A stretch of 52,712 nucleotides of DNA from UBA5026 sp949065595. Its GTDB lineage: Bacteria > Bacillota_I > Bacilli_A > RF39 > UBA660. Both the position numbers and the translations under genes were made by a program. Each line of letters starts with the position of its first letter. Position 1 is the first letter of the stretch. Below, piece by piece: positions 33,203 to 42,494 of the stretch. Under the pieces are notes generated by a model that saw only the letters and a program-made list of their open reading frames with translations, did not search any database and was not told the DNA's origin. The DNA is taken from the NCBI GenBank assembly GCA_949065595.1, contig CARSXK010000006.1, forward strand, positions 1 through 52,712. The letters run 5' to 3'.

Positions 33203-34498
33203 ATGGAATTTATTGAAAATATAGATTATGAAACCTATGAAACATTTGTGAAAAATAATCCTTATAAATCCCATTACTTACAAAGTTATGCCTGGGGAAC
33301 ATTTGCGCGTAAAGCCAAAAATTTTATTCCTCATTATGTAGGATTAAAGAATAAAGAAGGTACATTAGTTGCAGCTACCCTAATGTTGCAAAAAAAACTA
33401 CCTTTCCATTACTGTTATTTTTATATTCCTCGTGGGTTTGTGATGAATATGGATGATACAGAGCAATTAACCACATTTGTAAAATATATCAAACAATATG
33501 GGAAAAAAAAGAAAGCAATTTTTATCAAGCTCGATTCTGATATTATTCTAAAACAAGAAGATTGCAATGGGAAGCTTGTGAAATTGCCGTATGATGGTAA
33601 GAAAATATTAAATGATTTTAAAAATCTAGGATTTCGTCATTTGGGTTTTACTCAAAACTTTAATTTGAGTCAACCTCGCTATACATTCCGAATCAATTTC
33701 AAAAAAACGTTAGAAGAAATCAAAGATAATTTTTCGAAAACAACAAAACAACGTATTAAAAAAGCAGAAGAATTGGGAATTGAAGTAAAAATCGCAACCC
33801 CAAAAGATATTCCAACTTTTTATGAACTAATGCGTATTACAGAAAATCGAAAAGAATTCATTACCCATGGAATGACTTATTATCAAGATTTATATGAGAT
33901 ATGGAAAGAACACAACGCTTGTGAAATCTTTTTGGGAATTGCCAATATCAATAAAATCCAAAAAATATTGGAAAACCGCAAAGAAATGATAAAAAAAGAA
34001 CAAGATCCACTTATGCGATTAGAAAAATGTAGTAAAAGCCAAAATTCCAAAAAGAAAGAACTTGAAAAACAATTAGAAAAAATAGAATCTGATATAGAAA
34101 AATATCAGAAATATCAACGAGAATATGGAGACGAAATTACGTTAAGCGCTCATTTTATTATTGAATATGGAAATAAAGCCTGGGTCTTATATGCTGGAAA
34201 TCATAATATTTTATCGGAAACATATGCCAACTATAAAACATATCAATCTCATATAGAATATTATTATAAAAAAGGAATCGAAATTTATGATCAATTTGGA
34301 ACAATTGGTGATTTAAGAAAGGAAAATCCTTTATATGGACTTCATGAATTTAAAAAAAAATTTGGTGGAGATTACGTAGAAATGATTGGAGAATTTGATT
34401 TGGTTTTAAAGAAAGCAATGTATTTTATTTTCCGGTATTTGGTTCCTATTTATCGAAAAATAAACTTTATGAAGGCAAAAAAAAGACAAATAAAATAA
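33203..34498 (+). CDS. FemABX-family peptidoglycan bridge aminoacyltransferase
   Basis: 431 residues with two GNAT-like halves: LQSYAWGTFARKAKNFIPHY and YFYIPRGFVMN in the first, TKQRIKKAEELGIEV and the C-terminal IYDQFGTIGDLR...GLHEFKKKFGG in the second. A charged coiled-coil arm (about 250-315) is inserted, as in FemA/MurM. These enzymes add amino acids from charged tRNAs to the lipid II side chain, building interpeptide bridges. Which amino acid cannot be told from sequence. A single copy is visible here. GAGGAGG precedes the ATG. Confidence 0.9.
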   Translation: MEFIENIDYETYETFVKNNPYKSHYLQSYAWGTFARKAKNFIPHYVGLKNKEGTLVAATLMLQKKLPFHYCYFYIPRGFVMNMDDTEQLTTFVKYIKQYGKKKKAIFIKLDSDIILKQEDCNGKLVKLPYDGKKILNDFKNLGFRHLGFTQNFNLSQPRYTFRINFKKTLEEIKDNFSKTTKQRIKKAEELGIEVKIATPKDIPTFYELMRITENRKEFITHGMTYYQDLYEIWKEHNACEIFLGIANINKIQKILENRKEMIKKEQDPLMRLEKCSKSQNSKKKELEKQLEKIESDIEKYQKYQREYGDEITLSAHFIIEYGNKAWVLYAGNHNILSETYANYKTYQSHIEYYYKKGIEIYDQFGTIGDLRKENPLYGLHEFKKKFGGDYVEMIGEFDLVLKKAMYFIFRYLVPIYRKINFMKAKKRQIK

Positions 34499-34527
34499 GT
34501 TTATAAATTTTGCTTGTTTTAGATGAT

Positions 34528-34640
34528 TTGAATTTAAACCAATATGAATGGTATAATAAATAGCTAAAGTAAGGAAGAAAAAGAACAATGGATGCAAAAA
34601 TGAAAAGCTAGGCAAAGCCCTATTTCAATCATTTTTTTTT
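34528..34640 (+). ncRNA. Candidate small RNA (or leader-peptide transcript)
   Basis: Promoter TTGAAT (34528-34533), 18-base spacer, TATAAT (34552-34557), with a predicted transcript of about 77 nt from near 34564. It ends in a bulged hairpin TGAAA/TTTCA with TAGG/CCTA (34601-34627) and nine T (34632-34640). A seven-codon ORF (MDAKMKS, from 34589) with an AAGGAAG site lies inside. It stands alone between convergent genes, so it is not a leader of either. Confidence 0.4.
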
Positions 34641-34695
34641 GATAAATACCCTATAGAAACAATGAAAGAAATCAAAAATAGTGTCTACAAAAACA

Positions 34696-35847
34696 CTATT
34701 TTATAATGGGGGAATTTTTATATTCACTTTCTATTAACTTTATTTTTTGCTTTTCCTCAAAGATACTGGCATATACACAAGTAGCCCTAAATTCCATCTC
34801 TAACATCGGATGCTCAATAGAAGAGAAATTTGTTACAATAGGAATAGGGACTTCCCCTTTCAGCTTTTTTAATAACTCCCTTCCTTTTTTATTAAATCCA
34901 AGAATACGAATGTATTCTATTTTTTGAAATTGCATCATCTCTTTTTTGGTTAGATTACATAAAATATGGGTAAACATTCGATTTAATTTATTGTAAGTAT
35001 ATCGTTTGGTTTTCATTTTTAGAATAAATTCATTTAGACTCGTTGAAGTTATAATAAATTTACGAATTCTGTTTTCTATTCCTTCATCTACTGTTTGAAA
35101 CTGTTCCAAATGCTGGAAATCTGTTAATATTTTATACTTTAACAAAGGAAAATAATCATCCGAAAAACATGGATGATGAATATAGTCTAATGTTTTTGCG
35201 GGAACATATAATCCCACATCCAATCCATTTTGCACAGCATGACGAATGCTTGTCGCACTACTCATTGGACCTTCTAAATCTATCGCATTATAGTCGTTCA
35301 TTCTTGGAATACACATTGGCTTTATTTTACTGTTTGCTTTTAGAATTTCTCTAATATAAGTCATTCCCAATATATCATTCGGTTGTTGTATTCTTTTTCC
35401 AGATAGATTATATAAAGCTTTCGATAAGGCGGTTGGATAATTGATTCCTTCATCCAAATACTGTTTGACTAATCTATTGTATTTCTTGTTCTCTAATTGA
35501 ATTTTTGCACATTCGATTAATTTATCAATTTGATTGCATTCGCTACCAAATACCAAGTATTCGACTTGAAGCATATCTAGAAGTTCAATACATGCGTGTG
35601 CAAAAATATCTGCACTTTGTACTGCGAATACAAAAGGGAGTTCTACAACCAAATCAACACCATAATAAAGTGCGATTTCAGTTTTATCCCATTTGTTTAT
35701 CATACTAACATCGCCTCTTTGTGTAAAATTACCACTCATAACAAGAACAATTTTATGATTAGAAAATCGCTTTTTGATTTGCTCTAAATGGAACAAATGT
35801 CCATTATGGAATGGATTATATTCACAAATAATACCAACACTACACAT
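34696..35847 (-). CDS. tmcAL: tRNA(Met) cytidine acetate ligase (TmcAL, formerly YlbM)
   Basis: 383 residues on the minus strand. N-terminal nucleotidyltransferase-like motif GIICEYNPFHNGHL with the HxGH-type site, LVMSGNFTQRGDVSMI, FGSECNQIDKLIEC, and a C-terminal helical region. In B. subtilis TmcAL uses ATP and acetate to make N4-acetylcytidine at the wobble base of elongator tRNA(Met). Length equals the family norm (~400). It is divergent from the yceD-rpmF pair, an arrangement conserved in many Bacilli. GGTGATGG lies before the ATG. Confidence 0.92.
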   Translation of the reverse strand: MCSVGIICEYNPFHNGHLFHLEQIKKRFSNHKIVLVMSGNFTQRGDVSMINKWDKTEIALYYGVDLVVELPFVFAVQSADIFAHACIELLDMLQVEYLVFGSECNQIDKLIECAKIQLENKKYNRLVKQYLDEGINYPTALSKALYNLSGKRIQQPNDILGMTYIREILKANSKIKPMCIPRMNDYNAIDLEGPMSSATSIRHAVQNGLDVGLYVPAKTLDYIHHPCFSDDYFPLLKYKILTDFQHLEQFQTVDEGIENRIRKFIITSTSLNEFILKMKTKRYTYNKLNRMFTHILCNLTKKEMMQFQKIEYIRILGFNKKGRELLKKLKGEVPIPIVTNFSSIEHPMLEMEFRATCVYASIFEEKQKIKLIESEYKNSPIIK

Positions 35848-35879
35848 ACCATCACCAAAATCATCATATCATAAATAGA

Positions 35880-35908
35880 TTGAAAAATACAGTATGGTGT
35901 GCTATAAT
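35880..35908 (+). promoter_or_regulatory. Promoter of yceD-rpmF
   Basis: TTGAAA (35880-35885), 17-base spacer, TATAAT (35903-35908) with TGC before it (extended -10). Confidence 0.7.
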
Positions 35909-35925
35909 GTGGCAGGTGACTTTAT

Positions 35926-36429
35926 ATGAAAATAGATATCACAAGGTTAAAAAGTGGAGTCGATTCAGAGATTCCGATTCATGAAATTAGAACATTTTCC
36001 AAAGAGGAATTAAATGGTACTTCTCTCATAGAATTAAATGATGTAGATATAGAAGGATTGATTACAAAGAATAATATGGAAGATTATGTCCTAGATTGTA
36101 ATGTGAGTGGAAGTATGGTATTATCATGTGCGATTACATTAAAGCCAGTTGTTTATCCTTTTTTCATTCATATTCAAGGTAATATTCAAGAATTGTTAGA
36201 AGAACTTGCTGAAAATGATAAAAAAATAGAAAATACTATTGATATTTTTCCAATTATATGGGAAAATATATTGGTAGAAATTCCTTCACGTGTGGTAAGT
36301 GAAGATGCAGAAGGCCTTTCTTTAGAAGGAAATGGTTGGAAACTTTGCACGGAGGAACCAAATGAAAAAATAAATCCTGAACTTCAAAAATTAAGTGATT
36401 TGTTAAATGAAAAGCGAGGTGTAGACTAA
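35926..36429 (+). CDS. yceD: YceD/DUF177 family protein
   Basis: 167 residues. DUF177 pattern: DYVLDCNVSGSMVLSCAITLKPVVYPF with the paired cysteines usual in this family, IDIFPIIWENILVEIPSRVV, and an acidic C-terminus ending in LSDLLNEK. The family is almost always encoded just before rpmF and is linked to 23S rRNA or 50S maturation. Here rpmF follows after one base. GCAGGTGAC precedes the ATG. Confidence 0.9.
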   Translation: MKIDITRLKSGVDSEIPIHEIRTFSKEELNGTSLIELNDVDIEGLITKNNMEDYVLDCNVSGSMVLSCAITLKPVVYPFFIHIQGNIQELLEELAENDKKIENTIDIFPIIWENILVEIPSRVVSEDAEGLSLEGNGWKLCTEEPNEKINPELQKLSDLLNEKRGVD

Positions 36430-36430
36430 A

Positions 36431-36640
36431 ATGAAATTAGAATTACAATTGTTTGCAGTACCTTTTAGAAAAGTAAGTAAAACAAGAGGTAGAAAACGTC
36501 GTACGCATTATAAAATAAGCGAAAATGCAACCGTAACTTGTCCAAAGTGTGGAGCTGCAGTAAGAGGGCATAGAGTATGCGCAAATTGTGGAACATATAA
36601 AGGAAAAGAAGTTGTAAAAGAAAAAGAAGCAACCAAATAA
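36431..36640 (+). CDS. rpmF: 50S ribosomal protein bL32
   Basis: 69 residues. Core AVPFRKVSKTRGRKRRTHYK and a zinc ribbon CPKC...CANC. The start is ATG 36431, giving eight extra residues (MKLELQLF) before the usual AVPxRK start; GAGGTG at the end of yceD is correctly placed for it. A TTG (Leu7) is the only closer alternative. The stop of yceD and the start are one base apart, so translation is coupled. Confidence 0.96.
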   Translation: MKLELQLFAVPFRKVSKTRGRKRRTHYKISENATVTCPKCGAAVRGHRVCANCGTYKGKEVVKEKEATK

Positions 36641-36667
36641 AGTAAGTTTTACTTATAAAAGAAAAAG

Positions 36668-36698
36668 CCATTCTAAAATCGGAATGGTTGTTTTTTTT
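36668..36698 (+). terminator. Terminator of yceD-rpmF
   Basis: CCATTC (36668-36673) and GAATGG (36682-36687) stem, then eight T from 36691. The -35 of the next promoter (TTGTTT 36688-36693, TATAAT 36711-36716, spacer 17) overlaps the T-run. Confidence 0.75.
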
Positions 36699-36740
36699 GT
36701 AAGAAATGGTTATAATGTTATTATATGAGGATGTGAAGAT

Positions 36741-38351
36741 ATGAAAAGACAAGGTTTTACTTTAATTGAAATGATTGCGGTTGTATTAATTATGGCTTTA
36801 TTGACATTGGTTGTTTTACCGCCCATAGTAAATCAAATTCAGTCTCAAAAGAAAAATATCAGTGATGCCTCACTTCAGTTAATTGCGAGCGCAACAGAAC
36901 TGTATTTACAAGAAAGGGAAAACGAATATCCAATGGTTTCTGGGGCAACCTATTGTATTTTATTAGAAACATTAACCAATGATGGAAAATTGAAAAAACC
37001 ATTAAAAGATGTTACAACAGGCAAAGAAATTCCATTGAATAAAGTAGTAAAAGCGGATATAAATGAATATGCGAATGGCCAATATTCTCTTGTAAATATA
37101 GACGAATGCCAAACCGTGCAACCAGATGTTGAGTATCCATTGCCAGATGATGATAAAGAACCATATAAAGAATTGTTATTAAATGGAGCAGATCCTGTAC
37201 TAAAAGAAAAACTGGTTCCAGTTACAATTTCTAGCGATGGGGTAGTAAGAAAAGCGGATATTACCAAAAGATGGTATCGATATGAAAGTAAAGAATGGGC
37301 CAATGCAGTTATATTAAAAGATGAAACTGCTGCCTATAACCCTGGAAATGTAATAGCCGAAGAAAATATCGAAAGTTATTTTGTATGGATCCCCAAATAT
37401 AGTTACCAACTGTGGGATTTGGGAGAATATAATGGTCTAACAGGTTTAGATAACAGTAAAGTACATAGTATTTCCATCAAATTTGGACTAGAAAATACGA
37501 TAGATACCCAAGAAGGAGAATGTACAACACCAGGGGTATCAGGAGAATCTGGCAATTGCCAAGTTGGAGATTATATGACACACCCTGCCTTTTTATCATT
37601 TCATACGAATGGAATATGGGTAGGAAAATTTGAAACAGGTTATGAAGGAGCAACAACCAAAGAAGAAGCACAAATTAACCAGGCAGATGCTTCCAAAGTC
37701 ATCATCAAACCGAATACTTATAGTTGGGGGACGACAGTGTTAGGAAATATGTTTCAAACCAGCTATGAATATCAAAGAGAATTAGAAAGTCATATGATGA
37801 AAAATACAGAATGGGGAGCCGTTGTTTATTTATCTCACTCTCATTATGGGACGAATGGAGAAATTACACAAAATGGTCAATTTATCACTGGGTATGCCAA
37901 TAGCGGTAGTGCCTATAATACAGAGATAGGATATACAGCCTCTACCACTGGAAACATTACAGGAATATATGATATGAGTGGAGGCTCATGGGATCTTGTA
38001 ATGGGATATACAAAGACATCTACAGTCGAAGGAAGTGCAAGTGAAATTACAAACAAATATCCAGATTTTTTTACAAATCCGAATTGGAGTAAATATTATG
38101 ATAGTTATAATTCAACTTCTTATACTAGCTATTCTAATCGTATATTAGGGGATGCGACAGGAGAAATGGGACCATTTGGTGAAAATTTATTATCGAGTTG
38201 GAATACTACAAGTTATTTTGCGAGTAGTGAGTCACCTTGGTTTAATCGTGGAGGGCTTGCTGGAACTTCAAGGACAGGAATCGCATTCTTTAGTTGTTAC
38301 ACCGGTAATCAATTAGATAGCAGTGCCTTTCGACTTGTTTTAGCCCCATAA
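36741..38351 (+). CDS. Type IV pilin-like protein with FGE/lectin-like C-terminal domain
   Basis: 536 residues. It begins MKRQGFTLIEMIAVVLIMA, a textbook class III-signal prepilin (cleavage after Gly5, Glu at +5) with the hydrophobic alpha1 helix. After a pilin-like region (~30-140), the C-terminal ~350 residues resemble the formylglycine-enzyme/C-type-lectin-like fold found in gut Firmicutes surface proteins: SYFVWIPKYSYQL, GIWVGKFETGYEG, KNTEWGAVVYLSHS, YDMSGGSWD, and a final SSAFRLVLAP. Probably displayed on a pilus or the membrane as an adhesin or binding head. No prepilin peptidase or pilus ATPase is in the window. Ribosome site GAGGATG; own promoter. Confidence 0.75.
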   Translation: MKRQGFTLIEMIAVVLIMALLTLVVLPPIVNQIQSQKKNISDASLQLIASATELYLQERENEYPMVSGATYCILLETLTNDGKLKKPLKDVTTGKEIPLNKVVKADINEYANGQYSLVNIDECQTVQPDVEYPLPDDDKEPYKELLLNGADPVLKEKLVPVTISSDGVVRKADITKRWYRYESKEWANAVILKDETAAYNPGNVIAEENIESYFVWIPKYSYQLWDLGEYNGLTGLDNSKVHSISIKFGLENTIDTQEGECTTPGVSGESGNCQVGDYMTHPAFLSFHTNGIWVGKFETGYEGATTKEEAQINQADASKVIIKPNTYSWGTTVLGNMFQTSYEYQRELESHMMKNTEWGAVVYLSHSHYGTNGEITQNGQFITGYANSGSAYNTEIGYTASTTGNITGIYDMSGGSWDLVMGYTKTSTVEGSASEITNKYPDFFTNPNWSKYYDSYNSTSYTSYSNRILGDATGEMGPFGENLLSSWNTTSYFASSESPWFNRGGLAGTSRTGIAFFSCYTGNQLDSSAFRLVLAP

Positions 38352-38370
38352 ATGAATTATTAGAAATACC

Positions 38371-38399
38371 TTGACTTATCAGCAGATATTCTTTAAAAT
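38371..38399 (+). promoter_or_regulatory. Promoter of rny
   Basis: TTGACT (38371-38376), 17-base spacer, TAAAAT (38394-38399). A ~63-base leader follows before rny. Confidence 0.6.
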
Positions 38400-38462
38400 G
38401 AGTATAGGCGAAATAATCATTTTGCTTATCAATCAAATGAATATTGGAATGGAGGAACAATT

Positions 38463-40016
38463 ATGAATCAAGTAATTCTCTCCATTTTACTCATCTTAAT
38501 AGGACTTTTTGTTGGAATTATAATTATGTTTTTAATCAACTATTTCAAAGGGAATCAAGCTGCTTTAAAAGCAGAAAAGTTAATTGAAAATGCAAAAAAA
38601 GAAGCAGACAAATTTAAAAGAGATAGTATTTTAGAAGCCAAAGAAGAAGCACATAAATTAAAAGTAGATTTTGAAAAAGAAGTAAAAGAAAAAAAGAATG
38701 AATTAAAGGCGTCAGAAGATCGTCTATTACAACGTGAAGGAAATATGGATCGCAGAGATCAAACATTACAAAATCGTGAACAAATGCTAGAAGAAAAAGA
38801 AAATAATTTAATTAATAAACAAAAAGACATCCAAAAAGAACAAGTAAAAGTAGAGGAACTGAAGAAACAGCAAATCGATTTATTAGAAAGGATTGCTGGA
38901 TATTCCAAAGAAGAAGCCAAAGATTTGGTACTTAAAAAAGTAGAAGAGATGATGAGTTTAGAAATTGCAGCTTATATCAAAGACCGAGAATCAGAGGCAA
39001 AACTAGAAGCAGATAAAAAGGCAAAATCCATGTTAGTAAGTTGTATGCAAAAATATGCAGGGGATGTTGCGAATGAGCAAACAGTGACAGTTGTTACTTT
39101 GCCAAACGATGAAATGAAAGGTAGAATTATAGGCCGTGAAGGTAGAAACATTCGTACCATTGAAGCCGTAACAGGAGTCGATTTAATTATTGATGATACA
39201 CCAGAGGCTATTGTCTTATCGAGTTTTGATCCATTTCGAAGAGAAATTGCTCGTGTAACTATTGAAACATTGATTAAAGATGGACGAATTCATCCAACCA
39301 GAATAGAAGAAATATATGATAAAGTATCCAAAGAAATGAATGTGAAAGTTCGTGAAATAGGAGAAGCGGCTATATTTGAACTAGGTATTACAAAAGTAGA
39401 ACCAGAGCTGGTGGAATTATTGGGAAAATTACACTTCCGTACTAGCTATGGGCAAAATGCATTACAGCATTCCATTGAAGTGGCACACCTTTGTGGGTTG
39501 TTAGCATCAGAAATGGGTGAAAATGTGGCTTTGGCCAAACGGGCTGGATTACTGCATGATATTGGAAAAGCAATCGATCATGAAGTAGAAGGTAGCCATG
39601 TAACTTTAGGAAGTGAAATCGCAAACAAATTCAAAGAAAATAACATCATCATTAATGCGATTGAGTCTCATCACGGAGATACAGATGCAACAAGTGTCAT
39701 TTCTGTTTTAGTGGCAATTGCAGATACTTTGTCTGCATCTAGACCAGGAGCAAGAAATGATTCACTTGAAAACTACATCAAACGGTTACAAGAGTTAGAA
39801 AATATTGCAAACAGTATAGAAGGTGTAGAAAAAACATTTGCGGTACAAGCTGGACGTGAAATCCGCGTTATTGTAAAACCAGAAGAAATAGATGATTTGG
39901 GTAGTTATAAAGTAGCACGTGATATTAAAACCAGAATTGAAAATGAGTTGCAATATCCTGGAACAATTAAAGTGACTGTCATTCGTGAAACGCGGGCAAC
40001 CGAAGAAGCAAAATAG
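38463..40016 (+). CDS. rny: Ribonuclease Y
   Basis: 517 residues: N-terminal membrane helix (~5-27), long coiled coil (~30-200), KH domain with MKGRIIGREGRNIRTIEAVT, and HD domain with LLHDIGKAIDHEVEGSHV plus NAIESHHGD. RNase Y is the membrane-bound endonuclease that starts mRNA decay in Bacilli. All catalytic residues are present and length matches the family (~520). Strong GGAGG site; a terminator overlaps its end. Confidence 0.97.
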   Translation: MNQVILSILLILIGLFVGIIIMFLINYFKGNQAALKAEKLIENAKKEADKFKRDSILEAKEEAHKLKVDFEKEVKEKKNELKASEDRLLQREGNMDRRDQTLQNREQMLEEKENNLINKQKDIQKEQVKVEELKKQQIDLLERIAGYSKEEAKDLVLKKVEEMMSLEIAAYIKDRESEAKLEADKKAKSMLVSCMQKYAGDVANEQTVTVVTLPNDEMKGRIIGREGRNIRTIEAVTGVDLIIDDTPEAIVLSSFDPFRREIARVTIETLIKDGRIHPTRIEEIYDKVSKEMNVKVREIGEAAIFELGITKVEPELVELLGKLHFRTSYGQNALQHSIEVAHLCGLLASEMGENVALAKRAGLLHDIGKAIDHEVEGSHVTLGSEIANKFKENNIIINAIESHHGDTDATSVISVLVAIADTLSASRPGARNDSLENYIKRLQELENIANSIEGVEKTFAVQAGREIRVIVKPEEIDDLGSYKVARDIKTRIENELQYPGTIKVTVIRETRATEEAK

Positions 40017-40026
40017 CTTCTTTTTT
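40003..40026 (+). terminator. Terminator of rny
   Basis: AAGAAGC (40003-40009) and GCTTCTT (40016-40022) stem, T-run to 40026, overlapping the stop codon. Confidence 0.75.
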
Positions 40027-40060
40027 GTTACAGAATCGTAATTTAATTTTTGCAAATTTG

Positions 40061-40069
40061 TGGTATACT
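40061..40069 (+). promoter_or_regulatory. Extended -10 of the P-type ATPase gene
   Basis: TGG-TATACT (40061-40069), 18 bases before the start codon. Confidence 0.45.
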
Positions 40070-40086
40070 AAAAAAGAGGTGTGAAC

Positions 40087-42450
40087 ATGAGAGAAGAAAA
40101 ATGGATATCAGATTCTAATCTAGGTTTAACAGAAGAACAAATAAAGAGTAGAATAAAACAAAATTTAATCAATCATGATACCACCATTCCAACCAAAACA
40201 ATAGGGCAAATTATTTGGGGTAATATCATTACTCCCTTCAATCTTTTAAATATATTTCTTGCAAGTGCGGTTGTATTTACTGGTTCTATCAAAAATCTAC
40301 TTTTTATGGGAGTAGTAATTTCTAATAGCTTTATTAGTATCATCCAAGAAATTCGTTCTAAAAAAATTGTGGATCAATTATCTGTACTTGCAAGTAAAAA
40401 AGTAACCACCATTCGGAGCGGATTAAAACAGCATATTGGCATTAATGATATCGTATTAGATGACGTCATTGTTTATGAAACAGGAAATCAAGTTGTGACT
40501 GATTGTACCATTCTAGAAGGAGAATGTGAAGTAAGTGAAGCTTTCATTACCGGTGAAAGTGACTTAATTCAGAAGAAAAAAGGCGATACCATTCTTTCTA
40601 GTAGTTTTGTGATGAGTGGAAAATGTAGTGTCCAAGTGAAACATATTGGATTGGATAATTATACTGCCAAAATTACACATGATGCCAAATATATGAAAAA
40701 AGTACGTTCCGAAATTATGCAGGTCATCAACCGCATTGTCAAAATAATCTCATTTCTGATTATACCAATTGGATGCCTCCTTTTTTATAGGCAAATGTCT
40801 ATTTCAGGAAGTACAATCCAAGATTCTATTTTGCACACAGTTGCAGCCTTGATTGTGATGATACCAGAAGGATTGGTATTACTTACTAGTATGGTTTTTG
40901 CTGTTAGTATTATTAGACTTGCTAAATATAAAGTTTTAGTACAAGACCTTTATTGTATGGAGATGTTGGCTCGTACTGATATCATTTGTTTAGATAAAAC
41001 AGGAACCATTACAGAAGGAACGATGGAAGTAGTAGATTTATTACCATATGGCAACTATACAGCTAACAAAATACAGTCAATTCTAGCAGACTATGGCAAT
41101 AATATCACAGATCACAATGCAACCATAGAAGCAATTCGCAATCAATACCAAAAGGGGAAAAATTTGATTAGTAAGTATTTTATTCCGTTTTCGTCTCAAA
41201 GAAAATGGTCTGCAGTATACTTTGAAAAAGAAGGAAGTTATATTTTAGGAGCACCTGAATTTGTAAGAAATAGTATGAGTGCTTCTTTAAAAGAGACAAT
41301 TAATTTTTATAGTGAAGAACATCGAGTTGTTGGGTTATTTCATAGTAACGAGCCTGTGACCAAAGAATCTTTGCCTTCAGAATTAGAATTGATTGCTCTT
41401 TTATTTATCAAGGATAAAATTCGTAAAGAAGCCAAACAAACCCTTGACTATTTTAAAAAACAGGGTGTTCAAGTAAAAATGATATCAGGTGACCATATAA
41501 AAACCCTTTCCAATATTGCCAAATATCTACAAATAGAAGGGTATGAAAGGGCCATCGATGTGAGTCAATTATCCGATGATGAAATAGAAGAGGTGGCAGA
41601 ACAATATACAATCTTTGGACGAGTATCACCTGAACAAAAAAAGAAATTAATTGTGGCACTAAAAAAACAAAATCATACAGTTGCGATGATAGGAGATGGA
41701 ATTAATGATGTACTAGCATTGAAAGAAGCTGATTGTAGTATTGCAGTGGCCTCTGGAAGTGATGGCGCTAGAAACGTAGCTGAACTAGTACTATTAGATT
41801 CTAATTTTGATGCGATGCCAAAGGTGGTAGAAGAAGGTAGAAGATCAATCAATAATATTGAGCGTTCTTCCTCTTTATTTTTGAGTAAAACCATTTATGC
41901 AACTTTAATGGCCATGATTTTTCTATTCATTCATTTACCTTATCCCTTTGAACCAATTCAACTGACGTTAATCAGTGTAACAACCATTGGTATTCCATCA
42001 TTTGTATTGGCCCTCGAACCCAATTATGAACGAATCAAAGGTAAATTTTTTGAAAACATATTAAAAAATTCGGTTCCAACTGCTCTGACAGTTATCTTTC
42101 ATATGATAAGCTTAAGTATATTGTCCCATATGCATGTATTTTCGCTGGAACAAGTGTCTAGTCTTTCTGTTTTATTAACTGCTTTTACAGGGTTATTATT
42201 ATTATATAAACTATGCCTTCCATTTGATAAGATGCGAAAAGGATTATGGATTGGAATGATTGTTTTATTTGGCCTCCAATTTTATTTTCTAAAAGAATTC
42301 TATTCTATCTGTTCTTTTTCCGTTCAAATGATAGGAATTACTCTTATCCTAATGGGAGTTGGTCTTTTCTTCTTTACCATATTAGAAAGATGGATTGCCA
42401 AACAGTTGATACATTCCAAAATATTGAAACGCATTCTAAAAACAGATTAA
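40087..42450 (+). CDS. P-type (P2-like) cation-transporting ATPase
   Basis: 787 residues from ATG 40087; AGAGGTG (40075-40081) spaces to it, while the GTG at 40081 is part of that site. Motifs in order: actuator ITGESDLI, membrane IPEGLVLLTS (PEGL motif of bacterial P2 pumps), phosphorylated Asp303 in DKTGTITEG, nucleotide domain, GDGINDVLALKEADCSIAVA hinge. About ten membrane helices. The family exports Ca2+ or moves Mg2+/other cations; the ion cannot be fixed by reading alone. It is shorter than Ca-ATPases of ~880 residues. Followed by a bidirectional terminator. Confidence 0.88.
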   Translation: MREEKWISDSNLGLTEEQIKSRIKQNLINHDTTIPTKTIGQIIWGNIITPFNLLNIFLASAVVFTGSIKNLLFMGVVISNSFISIIQEIRSKKIVDQLSVLASKKVTTIRSGLKQHIGINDIVLDDVIVYETGNQVVTDCTILEGECEVSEAFITGESDLIQKKKGDTILSSSFVMSGKCSVQVKHIGLDNYTAKITHDAKYMKKVRSEIMQVINRIVKIISFLIIPIGCLLFYRQMSISGSTIQDSILHTVAALIVMIPEGLVLLTSMVFAVSIIRLAKYKVLVQDLYCMEMLARTDIICLDKTGTITEGTMEVVDLLPYGNYTANKIQSILADYGNNITDHNATIEAIRNQYQKGKNLISKYFIPFSSQRKWSAVYFEKEGSYILGAPEFVRNSMSASLKETINFYSEEHRVVGLFHSNEPVTKESLPSELELIALLFIKDKIRKEAKQTLDYFKKQGVQVKMISGDHIKTLSNIAKYLQIEGYERAIDVSQLSDDEIEEVAEQYTIFGRVSPEQKKKLIVALKKQNHTVAMIGDGINDVLALKEADCSIAVASGSDGARNVAELVLLDSNFDAMPKVVEEGRRSINNIERSSSLFLSKTIYATLMAMIFLFIHLPYPFEPIQLTLISVTTIGIPSFVLALEPNYERIKGKFFENILKNSVPTALTVIFHMISLSILSHMHVFSLEQVSSLSVLLTAFTGLLLLYKLCLPFDKMRKGLWIGMIVLFGLQFYFLKEFYSICSFSVQMIGITLILMGVGLFFFTILERWIAKQLIHSKILKRILKTD

Positions 42451-42461
42451 AACGATAAAAA

Positions 42462-42489
42462 ACAGTCCATAGGTGAACTGTCTTTTTTT
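42462..42489. terminator. Bidirectional terminator between convergent genes
   Basis: ACAGT (42462-42466) and ACTGT (42477-42481), with CTTTTTTT on the plus strand and TTTTTT on the minus strand. It serves the P-type ATPase gene and the coat-like gene. Confidence 0.65.
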
Positions 42490-42494
42490 GTATA

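Noticed and set aside
36465..36752. 95-codon minus-strand ORF over rpmF and the terminator
   Set aside because: Shadow of the basic bL32 coding sequence; crosses a terminator and promoter.
39795..40055. 86-codon minus-strand ORF at the end of rny
   Set aside because: Phe/Tyr-rich shadow of AT-rich coding DNA and a terminator, no ribosome site.
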